From Euryarchaeota archaeon UBA287 (GTDB taxonomy: Archaea > Thermoplasmatota > UBA186 > UBA287), in contig DAEG01000013.1 of the NCBI GenBank assembly GCA_002495235.1, positions 7,269 to 27,808 on the forward strand: a DNA stretch of 20,540 bases, in the 5' to 3' direction. The notes beneath the pieces are model-generated. The model was given only the letters and a program-made list of their open reading frames with translations. It had not been told where the DNA came from and did not search any database. How positions within the stretch are numbered: the stretch's first letter is position 1; each line of letters opens with the position of its first letter. Below, one piece after another: positions 14,235-20,540 of this stretch. The translations under genes and the position numbers were made by a program.

Positions 14235-15014
14235 TTACCACACCTCGGCTTCGAGACCAAGATTTCTGAGATACGTGACCTCGTCATCCCACAGACCATA
14301 AGCCTGACCATTGATGGACCTGCCGTGCTCACCTGCGAGGTATACGGCCATGTCCGCGATGCCCCTTGCCTCATTATCGATGTCCAGAAATGGTGAGAAC
14401 TGTATGTATGTCCCCTCCTCAGGAGGCTCGTTTCCGGTCAGCTCAGCTCCGAGCAAAAGTTCCTCGTGTTCCACGTAACCCGGGCAAAGGGCGTTGACCC
14501 TTATGTTCCTGTCACGCACCTCACACGATAGGCCCCTAAAGAATCCTATCACGGCGTTCATGGATGCTGAGTAGGCGGAGAGTTTGGCGGGACTCGATCT
14601 TGCGGCCCTTGATGCCACGCCTATTATCGTGCCATAACTGTTGTCGATCATGCTTTTTAGAGCTGACTGGACAATGTGGTATGTGCCCTTGGCGTTGTAA
14701 TCCATCAGCGTATCCCACTCTTCTTCTGTCAGATCCACGGTCTCCTTGAACAGCGCGGCGCGCGAGCAGTTGACCAGCACATCTATCTTGCCGCATTCTT
14801 TCAATGCCTTACCGATCACTCTGTCGACCTGCTCTCTGGAACGGACGTCTGCGCCCATTCCTACGGCGTTATTCATATCCGAGGCGAGCGCTTCCGCCGC
14901 CTCTCTTTTCAGATCGGCCACAACAACGCTGTAGCCCTCCTCTGAAAACCTCTTACAGATCGTTTTACCAACATCCCCGCTGCACCCAAAGATCACCGCA
15001 CTATTTCGCTCCAT
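14235..15014 (-). CDS. SDR-fold protein lacking the catalytic lysine
   Basis: A 259-residue Rossmann-fold protein that aligns along the whole SDR family. The cofactor loop is altered but workable (FGCSGDVG, 9-16), followed by VVVADLK. NAG is replaced by NCS (82-84). The active site keeps S135 and Y148, but the lysine of YxxxK is methionine (AYSASMNA, M152). The codon is a clear ATG, so this is not a misread. The family PG motif (IRVNALCPGY) is present. The loss of lysine argues against normal SDR catalysis; it may be a non-catalytic partner of the next SDR, a binding protein or an enzyme with another mechanism. It starts one base after the AOR stop and is therefore translated with AOR. Confidence 0.85.
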   Translation of the reverse strand: MERNSAVIFGCSGDVGKTICKRFSEEGYSVVVADLKREAAEALASDMNNAVGMGADVRSREQVDRVIGKALKECGKIDVLVNCSRAALFKETVDLTEEEWDTLMDYNAKGTYHIVQSALKSMIDNSYGTIIGVASRAARSSPAKLSAYSASMNAVIGFFRGLSCEVRDRNIRVNALCPGYVEHEELLLGAELTGNEPPEEGTYIQFSPFLDIDNEARGIADMAVYLAGEHGRSINGQAYGLWDDEVTYLRNLGLEAEVW

Positions 15015-15015
15015 T

Positions 15016-16824
15016 TTATGTCACCCCTTCGATACCCAGCCCTGAGAGGGATCCTGGCATGCCTGTTTCCCAGCCCCACCCTCTAGCATCGTAATACTCT
15101 CTTAAAGCCTGTTCAAATTCGCCCTTCGGCGTTTTCCCGGCGGTGCTCCCTGATCCGAGAGGCGTGAGCACTATTCCGGGTAGGCAATCATCCTTCCTGC
15201 CAATACCAAACCTGTTGTTCATAACCCTCTTTAGGTTGAAGCTGCGCTCCCCTATCTCGTTTATCATCGCTGGCGTGATGCCCCACCCCGTAACAGAGCT
15301 CAGAAGGAGTGAGACCTGTTTTGCCTTGTAGTACGGGAATATGCAGAGGATCGCTGCGTTCATTACCTCCAGGAAGTTCTGATGCCTGGCGATCTGTTCG
15401 CCTTTCCCTAAAAGAGTGAACCTGTCGCCCGAGACTATGCCGAGGTCCTCATCCTCGAACATACCCCTGTCCACCTCAAGAAAGTTGCTCCTGTTGTGGC
15501 AGGCGCCCCTTGGGCCCGTTGCGTACACGATTGACATGCTGTAGAAGGCCCTGGGATCGTGCATCGGTATCTCAAGCCCTTTTACGGTCGCTGCTAGATC
15601 CTTATCCACGCCGAGCTTCTCTGCCACTCTGGACACGCCCTCCGCCAGCAGGCTGCCCAGGCCCTCTCTTTTCGATGTGATCTCTAAGAGCTCCAGCAAC
15701 CGCCCGCCGTCCCCCCATCTCAGTCCGTTCTCGGCCATGTCCGATTTCAGCAATCCCTTTTCGGACAGATACGTCACAAAGGATATCGTTACCCCAGCGG
15801 ACATAGAATCCATGCCCAGATCGTTGCAGAGGTGATTTGCTTCAACGATATTCTGAAGGTCGTATATTCCGTTCATAGCCCCTAGAGCTGCTATCGTCTC
15901 ATACTCCGGGCCCTCTATCTCGCGCCCGTTCATAGTAACACGTCTGCCGCAGGCGATAGGGCAGGAAAAACAGGCTTTGCGCTTGACCTGGAACCTCTCA
16001 TTGAGGGCCATACCTGTCATCTGGCCCGCCGGGAATTCGTTTTCAGTAAAATATTTTGCCGGGACATCACCGAGATCCATGCCCATCTCGGTGTAGATCG
16101 CTGTCCCGTACCCCCCCATGGCGCTGGTAACAGCGGATTCGCTGAGTTCATCCCTCAGAGAGTTAGCATACTCTCTGAATTCCTCCTCTCTGGCCGGTAC
16201 TGGTCTAAGGCCGCCCTCAACGCTTATCGCCTTGAGCCTCTTTGATCCCATCACCGCTCCGAGCCCTGTTCTGCCTGCGGTCCTGCCTCCGTCGTTCATG
16301 ATGGCCGCGAATCGGACCATGTTCTCTCCCGCCGGCCCTATGCAGGCAACCCTACACTTGGGCCTGCCCTTCCGGATGATCTCCTGTGTCTCGTAAACAC
16401 CCTTACCCCAGAGGTGACCTGCGTCCTCTATCGTGGCGTTCCCATCTTCGATTTCGATGTAAACAGGCTTTTCTGATCTCCCTGTGATGATGATCCCATC
16501 GAAGCCCGAGTACTTCAGGGTAGCCCCCCAGAACCCGCCGGCCGTGGCCTCGCCCCATATGCCGGTTAGAGGAGACCTTGCGCACACGGCGTGCCTACCG
16601 GAGCATGGAGCTATGGTCCCGGTTAGAGGGCCTGTCATAAATATCAGTGGATTTTCGGGCCCGAGAGGATCCGTGGCAGAGTCCATGAGATCATACGCTA
16701 TCCTGGCGGCAACAGCGCTTCCACCAATGTACAATTTTGCTAAACTCACATCAAGTGCAAAAGGCGATATATCTCTGCCGGTTAAGTCCACCCTGAGAAG
16801 CTCGCCACAGTAGCCCGGAGGCAT
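15016..16824 (-). CDS. Aldehyde:ferredoxin oxidoreductase family protein (tungsten/molybdenum)
   Basis: A 602-residue cytosolic oxidoreductase of normal length for the AOR family, which oxidises aldehydes to acids and passes electrons to ferredoxin. It shows the N-terminal GYCGELLRVDLTG, the pterin-binding region (GPLTGTIAPCSGRHAV, GEATAGGFWGATLKYSGFDGI, RTGLGAVMGSK) and the 4Fe-4S ligands C285, C288 and C292 (CFSCPIAC) plus C494 (AILCIF). These match the spacing of the Pyrococcus AOR cluster. The start follows GGTGAGG. It is the first gene of the AOR-SDR-SDR operon, behind the shared-element promoter and downstream of a double-HTH regulator. It may belong to one of the AOR subfamilies of unknown substrate, so the aldehyde cannot be named. 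Confidence 0.92.
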   Translation of the reverse strand: MPPGYCGELLRVDLTGRDISPFALDVSLAKLYIGGSAVAARIAYDLMDSATDPLGPENPLIFMTGPLTGTIAPCSGRHAVCARSPLTGIWGEATAGGFWGATLKYSGFDGIIITGRSEKPVYIEIEDGNATIEDAGHLWGKGVYETQEIIRKGRPKCRVACIGPAGENMVRFAAIMNDGGRTAGRTGLGAVMGSKRLKAISVEGGLRPVPAREEEFREYANSLRDELSESAVTSAMGGYGTAIYTEMGMDLGDVPAKYFTENEFPAGQMTGMALNERFQVKRKACFSCPIACGRRVTMNGREIEGPEYETIAALGAMNGIYDLQNIVEANHLCNDLGMDSMSAGVTISFVTYLSEKGLLKSDMAENGLRWGDGGRLLELLEITSKREGLGSLLAEGVSRVAEKLGVDKDLAATVKGLEIPMHDPRAFYSMSIVYATGPRGACHNRSNFLEVDRGMFEDEDLGIVSGDRFTLLGKGEQIARHQNFLEVMNAAILCIFPYYKAKQVSLLLSSVTGWGITPAMINEIGERSFNLKRVMNNRFGIGRKDDCLPGIVLTPLGSGSTAGKTPKGEFEQALREYYDARGWGWETGMPGSLSGLGIEGVT

Positions 16825-16902
16825 AGCCTCACCTCACCCCGCTGGCCGCTTTCATCAGCATGGAGTAGACTGAAACCACAATGATCAGATACTTTTTAAT
16901 TA

Positions 16903-16946
16903 ACTATAACTCTTTCCCAACTGGTACTTCGGGTTTGAGACACATT
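16903..16946 (-). promoter_or_regulatory. Promoter of the AOR operon, best copy of the shared element
   Basis: On the minus strand TGTGTCTCAAACCCGAAGTA is followed by GTTGGGAAAG (BRE-like) and GTTATAGTT (TATA). The TATA box is about 80 bases before the ATG at 16824, so a leader of roughly 50-55 bases is expected, ending in GGGGTGAGGTGAGG. Confidence 0.65.
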
Positions 16947-16970
16947 CAAGACCACACTTTGACCAAGAGT

Positions 16971-17852
16971 CTAGCATTCCCCCATTATCCTGCCCCAGCC
17001 TTCTTTTGCATACCTGTCGGAGAAGTAAACTCTGGAAGGATAGAAGAATATCGCATTCTTCACACCTTCAATCCCATGCAAAGATTCCCTTTGCTCTTCT
17101 ATCTCCCTGAAAGAGCGCGCATAGAGCTGCAACAGGAATATGGGTTTGCCGCCGACCTTTTGCCTGAACCAGCATTTATCAAACTTCTTATCGAAGCATG
17201 ATATCACGCGCTCCGTCCCCAGCTCCTCCTCAAACTCGACGAACAGATAGTATGGGACTATGCCATCCATATTCCACGGCTGGATCAGAACCATGGGGCA
17301 CATGATCTCTCTGCTGGCCAAGTAGTCCAGATGCCTTCTGACGGTTTTTGTGGAGATCTTCAGTTCATCAGCGATATCACTCACCGGTTTTCTGACGTCA
17401 TCTTTCATTGACCTCATTATCTTTCTGTCGATCTCCCTCGCCTTTGTCCCCTGGATTGCCTCTTCGTACACGAACGCAGAGACAAGCCTTGCAGAGCCTA
17501 TTTTTTTAAAGATCGCCCCAAGTCCTTCTCTCCAGCTCTCTTCAGGCCTGAAAAGAAAAACAGCGGCGCCTACTCCGTTGACAGAGCCTATCACAAACAT
17601 CACATTTTCGCCCTTGCTCAGCTCATCGAAAGCCTCTTCTCCGTGTTCAAAGACCGCTATTATCGTGTTATAGCCCAGAGCCGCTGGACTGACGCATAAA
17701 AAGAATCTGTCTATGATGCCTCGGTCCATCATATCCTCCACCCTTTTCCTCACCGCGTTTCCGGTGAGCCCAACGCCCTTGGCTATCATCTCATACGGCG
17801 TCCTGCAGTTATCTGAGAGAATCTTCAGTATGCGGAAGTCTATCTCATCCAT
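16971..17852 (-). CDS. Lrp/AsnC-like regulator with two HTH domains (paralogue of 19731-20501)
   Basis: A 293-residue DNA-binding protein. The first AsnC-type winged helix is at 1-50 (MDEIDFRILKILSDNCRTPY...GLTGNAVRKRV) and the second at about 138-185 (REIDRKIMRSMKDDVRKPV...ISTKTVRRHLDYL). Each is followed by a region resembling a ligand-binding ferredoxin-like half. It therefore reads as a tandem-duplicated Lrp fold, a layout known in archaeal regulators. It lies directly upstream of the AOR operon on the same strand, which makes it a candidate for controlling it. It shares CRTPYE, GLTGNAVR, the PYYL block, the CWFRQ/WWFRQ block, the A-K/R-SFR block and the YPSR/VPSR-SFSDR ending with its paralogue. 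A TATA box at 17874-17886 suggests a nearly leaderless transcript. Confidence 0.85.
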   Translation of the reverse strand: MDEIDFRILKILSDNCRTPYEMIAKGVGLTGNAVRKRVEDMMDRGIIDRFFLCVSPAALGYNTIIAVFEHGEEAFDELSKGENVMFVIGSVNGVGAAVFLFRPEESWREGLGAIFKKIGSARLVSAFVYEEAIQGTKAREIDRKIMRSMKDDVRKPVSDIADELKISTKTVRRHLDYLASREIMCPMVLIQPWNMDGIVPYYLFVEFEEELGTERVISCFDKKFDKCWFRQKVGGKPIFLLQLYARSFREIEEQRESLHGIEGVKNAIFFYPSRVYFSDRYAKEGWGRIMGEC

Positions 17853-17873
17853 TTTAAACGTTACATCATACTT

Positions 17874-17886
17874 TTTATATAAATAT
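17874..17886 (-). promoter_or_regulatory. TATA box of the double-HTH regulator gene
   Basis: ATTTATATAAAAAG on the minus strand lies 22-34 bases before the ATG. The shared upstream element is not present at the expected spacing, which sets the regulator apart from the catabolic operons. Confidence 0.5.
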
Positions 17887-18024
17887 TTTATCTACTGATG
17901 ATGCCCCTCACGTTGAAGTGCAAGGCTTTCTCAGAAAGACCAAGGCAATGTCATCCGATGACTTCCCTCCTGTACCTCACATGATCCCTATGGCATCAGG
18001 ATCGCCATCCCGGCCCTCCATTAA

Positions 18025-18125
18025 GATCTGCCACGGCTTCAGGAGCGGGCTTCGGCAGATCCGTTTTTCCAAAACCGATCTTGCCCCGCAAAATCATGAT
18101 CTGCCTTTCGGCAGATCCGTTTTCC
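18025..18125. repeat. Hairpin repeats in the spacer after the small membrane protein gene
   Basis: TTCGGCAGATCCGTTTT occurs twice as a direct repeat (18051-18067 and 18107-18123). GATCTGCC occurs at 18025-18032 and 18098-18105, each followed by its complement GGCAGATC (18054-18061 and 18110-18117). The second pair makes an 8-bp stem with a four-base loop, which reads GAAA on the minus strand, a stable GNRA loop. It could terminate the operon ending at 18218. No gene is seen in 17887-18217. Confidence 0.5.
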
Positions 18126-18217
18126 CTATCTCACTCCTGACAGCTCACAAGCAGAGCCTCAGATCATGGTCGGGAGATGCCACCTATGTCCCGCTAATTT
18201 TTCTCCTTTACAAATCC

Positions 18218-18469
18218 CTATTTTGACAGCTCCTTGATGAAAGCATCGCTTATGAAGGATATCGCCCCGCCTATGACGCACAGCAGTATGCAGAAGAGAA
18301 AGTCGAGAGCGGGATTGCCGAACATCGTGGTGAATTCGAACTTCACGATCATGTTCAGCGGCCCGAGTATCAGGGACATCCCTGCCATGCCTGTTATGGT
18401 GAAGAACATCCCGAAGCCCTGCAGTGCCATGAAGCCTATCTGCTTCCCGCTCGGAATTGCCATTTTCAT
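18218..18469 (-). CDS. Small membrane protein, two predicted helices
   Basis: An 83-residue protein with hydrophobic segments at about 11-37 (glycine- and methionine-rich) and 55-74, separated by a short polar loop and ending in a charged tail. The ATG at 18469 overlaps the stop of the secreted-protein gene (ATGA) and is preceded by GAGGTGAAAGC. It is the last gene of the regulator-soluble-secreted-membrane operon. I recognise no family. Co-translation with the secreted protein suggests they work together at the membrane. Whether the left-hand cassette has a copy cannot be seen, because that end lies outside the window. Confidence 0.72.
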   Translation of the reverse strand: MKMAIPSGKQIGFMALQGFGMFFTITGMAGMSLILGPLNMIVKFEFTTMFGNPALDFLFCILLCVIGGAISFISDAFIKELSK

Positions 18470-19266
18470 GCTTTCACCTCGTAGCTCAGGAGATCCCTGC
18501 TCCTTGTGCCCGAGAAGTGCTGCCAGAACGCCGCAGAGACGTCGAGCTTGGACTCGAACTTCACGAACGTGTTCAGCTCTGGGCTGTACCAGAAGGTCTC
18601 AGTGTCCGTTGTCGTCGATGCTGTGACCCCTGAGCCCGATTTCACCGTTATGACAGCCCTGACCTTGTAGCAGTCGAAGGTCCCCGCGGGGACAGTGACC
18701 TTCTCGCTCACCACCGTGACATTTGTGGTCGCGCTGTCGCCGTACTCCGGGTACTTGCCTCCCGTCTCATAGGTGCTGACTATCCTCGAGCCCGTGTCAT
18801 GGACCCACAGGTACGTCTTGGAGCTGCCGGAGTAGCTCCTGCCCTTCTGCATTGGGAACTCAAAGAGCTTCATTGGCTGAAGATACCACGTCACATCACC
18901 GCCTGATTCCACGTCAAGATAGAGACACTGCGAGCCGTCCACGAGAGCGAGGTAGTGGTCTGTGGTCGCGTTCTTGTCAGACCTCTCGATCCTCCACCAG
19001 GCAGAGCTGTAGGGCTCTGAGCCCCCGACAGGGCCAGCCTTCGTCTGCCCCCCGACACCCTTCGTCCCCATGAAGGTGTAGGTCTCTTCGTGCTCGTTCG
19101 CCTCCTCCTTCGTGGCCTCCCGGCTGCCGGTCACCTTGACATGGTAAACGAATTTTGCCCCCACCGAGGGCAGGGTGGCGGGTTCCTCAGCGCCGATGAT
19201 GCTGGTAAAGTCGGATAGAGAGAAAAGCACGGAGATCAGGACCAATCCAAGGAGGACCCTGTTCAT
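18466..19266 (-). CDS. Secreted conserved protein (complete paralogue of 1-514)
   Basis: A 266-residue protein with an N-terminal signal peptide (MNRVLLGLVLISVLF..., to about residue 25) and a mature domain rich in beta-strand-forming residues, threonine and serine. No transmembrane anchor is seen at the C-terminus. Recognisable blocks include KFVYHVKVTG, AWWRIERSDKN, LYLDVESGGDVTWYLQP, KVTVPAGTFDCYKVRAVITV and TETFWYSPELNTFVKFES. The last two resemble the F-D-C-Y-K-V and WYSP-LNTFVKFE pattern of beta-rich surface proteins of the LolA/DUF3108-like kind, but that link is only an impression. Its start overlaps the upstream stop as ATGA, and its own stop overlaps the next start. Confidence 0.8.
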   Translation of the reverse strand: MNRVLLGLVLISVLFSLSDFTSIIGAEEPATLPSVGAKFVYHVKVTGSREATKEEANEHEETYTFMGTKGVGGQTKAGPVGGSEPYSSAWWRIERSDKNATTDHYLALVDGSQCLYLDVESGGDVTWYLQPMKLFEFPMQKGRSYSGSSKTYLWVHDTGSRIVSTYETGGKYPEYGDSATTNVTVVSEKVTVPAGTFDCYKVRAVITVKSGSGVTASTTTDTETFWYSPELNTFVKFESKLDVSAAFWQHFSGTRSRDLLSYEVKA

Positions 19267-19706
19267 ATCTTCACCTCCCTCTTACCGGTGAAATCGGCCC
19301 AGTCCTTGTCCGATATGCGGGGCTCTATGCTCAGCGCACTGTTCGTCTCCTCCATCTCCTCGGCCTCTCCCACGCCGGTGTTTATCAGCTTGTCTCTCCG
19401 GACGACCATCCTCATCGGTGTTGTGAAGCCCATCATCCGGGAGTAGCCTTCGTAGACGACCTCATCGTCGCTGACGCTCTTCCTCTCCATGTGATACTTG
19501 CCCTTGATCCCCGGAAGCTTTGGTTTTAATGTGCCTTCTTCCGTCGACCAGTCGTCAGAGTAGGTCAGATCGGTCGCGATCTCACCGATGGGCGTCCCCC
19601 AGTGCCTGCCTGTTATCCTGTGCCCAGCCCACAAGCTCTCCTCATTCTCCCCCTTGAGGTTATACGGACCAAACTCATCTCCCATAAATTCTATTTTTAT
19701 ACTCAT
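19263..19706 (-). CDS. Conserved soluble protein of unknown function (paralogue of 511-936)
   Basis: A 147-residue protein from the ATG at 19706, or 140 residues from the internal ATG at 19685 (MGDEFGPY), which would match the length of the left-hand paralogue. Neither start has a good ribosome binding site, so the choice is open. Conserved blocks are HRITGRHWGTPIGE, DWSTEEGTLKPK, GIKGKYHMERKSVSDDEVVYEGYS and MMGFTTPMRM. No membrane segment or known domain is seen. It lies 24 bases after the regulator stop and overlaps the secreted-protein start, so the four genes from 20501 to 18218 form one operon. Confidence 0.78.
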   Translation of the reverse strand: MSIKIEFMGDEFGPYNLKGENEESLWAGHRITGRHWGTPIGEIATDLTYSDDWSTEEGTLKPKLPGIKGKYHMERKSVSDDEVVYEGYSRMMGFTTPMRMVVRRDKLINTGVGEAEEMEETNSALSIEPRISDKDWADFTGKREVKI

Positions 19707-19730
19707 TCATATAGCTTTCCTGAACCGCAC

Positions 19731-20501
19731 TTAGATTTCAGGAATCCCTCTGTCCGAGAAAGAGAGGCGCGACGGGACCATGTAGATGTAGCTGCTCACA
19801 CCGCCCGCGTGGTCAAGGACCGACAGCCTGCCCTCCATGTCCCTGAAGCTCTTTGCGTAGCATTCCATGATGGTCAGATCCCCTATCCTCTGCCTGAACC
19901 ACCAGTTCCGGGCCCCGTCTTCAGCTCTCCTGCCGGGCTCATTCCAGACCATGAGGTAGTACGGGATGAACCCCTCGATGGCGGCGGGCTGAACGATGAT
20001 GGTCGGGGATACCACGTCGTTCCTCACCAGCTTGTCCACGGCCCGTTTGACGCTCTTCGCAGATACGCCCAGCGACTCGCTGATCGAATGTATGCTTCTT
20101 CTGGGATCCTCTCTCAGAGACCGGATTATCCTCTTGTCTGTCTCGCTCACAACACAGGTCGGAGGGGCCTTGGGATACACAAAACTCAGGGCGGCCCCGC
20201 GCATCCCCTCGCGCCCTCCCGATAGAGTGACCGCGGTGCAGTACCCGTTCAGTGACTCCACCGTGAACATGTATTCTCCTGCGACCGGGCAGGACTCGAG
20301 CACAGAGACCACCACGTTGTACCCGAAGATGGCGGGATTCACGCAGAGCCAGAACCTCTCTATGACCCCGTCCTCGATCAGGCGTCTCACCCTCTCTCTC
20401 ACCGCGTTTCCGGTGAGCCCGACGCTCCTGGCCATCGCCTCGTAGGGCGTCCTGCAATTCTCCGACAGGATCTTCAACACGCTGAAGTCTACCTCATCCA
20501 T
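19731..20501 (-). CDS. Lrp/AsnC-like regulator with two HTH domains (paralogue of 16971-17852)
   Basis: A 256-residue DNA-binding protein. The first winged helix (MDEVDFSVLKILSENCRTPY...GLTGNAVRERV) is nearly identical to that of the 16971-17852 regulator. The second HTH is at about 118-165 (ETDKRIIRSLREDPRRSI...VSAKSVKRAVDKL). The region between them is about 37 residues shorter than in the paralogue, which could mean a different effector. The C-terminal half keeps IPYYLMVW, WWFRQ, YAKSFRDME and VPSRLSFSDRG. It heads the operon of the soluble, secreted and small membrane proteins and probably controls it. A TATA box (about 20527-20537) lies at a distance that implies a leaderless transcript. 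Confidence 0.85.
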   Translation of the reverse strand: MDEVDFSVLKILSENCRTPYEAMARSVGLTGNAVRERVRRLIEDGVIERFWLCVNPAIFGYNVVVSVLESCPVAGEYMFTVESLNGYCTAVTLSGGREGMRGAALSFVYPKAPPTCVVSETDKRIIRSLREDPRRSIHSISESLGVSAKSVKRAVDKLVRNDVVSPTIIVQPAAIEGFIPYYLMVWNEPGRRAEDGARNWWFRQRIGDLTIMECYAKSFRDMEGRLSVLDHAGGVSSYIYMVPSRLSFSDRGIPEI

Positions 20502-20526
20502 TGTCCCGCTTCACATCAGACTCTCT

Positions 20527-20537
20527 CTATAAATAAT
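20527..20537 (-). promoter_or_regulatory. TATA box of the right-hand regulator operon
   Basis: ATTATTTATAG on the minus strand lies about 26-36 bases before the ATG at 20501. The upstream element, if any, lies outside the window. Confidence 0.45.
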
Positions 20538-20540
20538 TTG

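Noticed and set aside
14234..14374. 47-residue N-terminal extension of the SDR ending at 13448
   Set aside because: It lies inside the upstream SDR gene in another frame and lacks SDR features; the ATG at 14233 has a ribosome binding site.
17887..18217. Plus-strand ORF 17918-18226 as a gene
   Set aside because: It consists largely of repeat arms and hairpins, lacks a ribosome binding site and shows no conserved features.
1..19706. Composite transposon bounded by the duplicated cassettes
   Set aside because: The flanking repeats are ordinary paralogous genes with no transposase, terminal inverted repeats or target-site duplication visible. Gene duplication is simpler.

Overview
The window looks archaeal. 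Many genes have GGAGGTGA-type ribosome binding sites, and several others have a TATA box only about 22-35 bases before the start codon, as expected for leaderless messages. Two genes encode Lrp/AsnC-like regulators with two helix-turn-helix domains, and there is a tungsten-type aldehyde:ferredoxin oxidoreductase. Codon use is mid-GC apart from one AT-rich patch at about 4620-6050. I cannot name the species from sequence alone; a heterotrophic or mixotrophic anaerobic euryarchaeal (for example Thermoplasmata-like) lineage would fit.

Layout. (1) 1-936, minus: a two-gene cassette made of a soluble conserved protein and a secreted protein cut by the window edge. (2) 1328-4451, plus: a membrane-anchored M28 metallopeptidase, then a cupin and an FGGY sugar kinase. 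(3) 4452-4623: a hairpin-rich convergent spacer. (4) 4624-5972, minus: a translationally coupled DUF3795-like/radical SAM (SPL-like) pair in AT-rich DNA. (5) 6055-8206, minus: a TIM-barrel protein and a GPH-family (MelB-like) sugar symporter, divergent from an M24 pita-bread-fold protein (8434-9576, plus) that has lost two metal ligands. (6) 9780-11954, minus: SCP2 protein, sugar epimerase/isomerase and SDR in one operon, followed by a probable TnpB remnant. (7) 12317-13350, minus: a 36-residue ORF coupled to an amidohydrolase. (8) 13448-16824, minus: AOR and two SDRs, the middle one lacking the catalytic lysine. (9) 16971-17852, minus: a double-HTH regulator. (10) 18218-20501, minus: a paralogous regulator followed by a second copy of the soluble/secreted cassette plus a small membrane protein.

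Taken together, regions 2 and 5-9 look like a catabolic island: uptake by the symporter, isomerisation and oxidation by epimerase and SDRs, phosphorylation by the FGGY kinase, and aldehyde oxidation to ferredoxin by AOR. The substrate cannot be read from the sequence.

The most striking signal is not a gene. At least six, and probably eight or nine, promoters in the window share one element, consensus ATGTCTCAAAMCCGAAG, about 17 bases upstream of a GGGAAAG-TTATA (BRE-TATA) core and in fixed register with it. It lies upstream of the transporter, AOR operon, SCP2 operon, amidohydrolase operon, M28 peptidase and the left secreted-protein cassette, with weaker matches upstream of the cupin/kinase, M24 and TIM-barrel genes. 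This implies either a co-ordinated regulon or an undescribed general upstream promoter element in this lineage.
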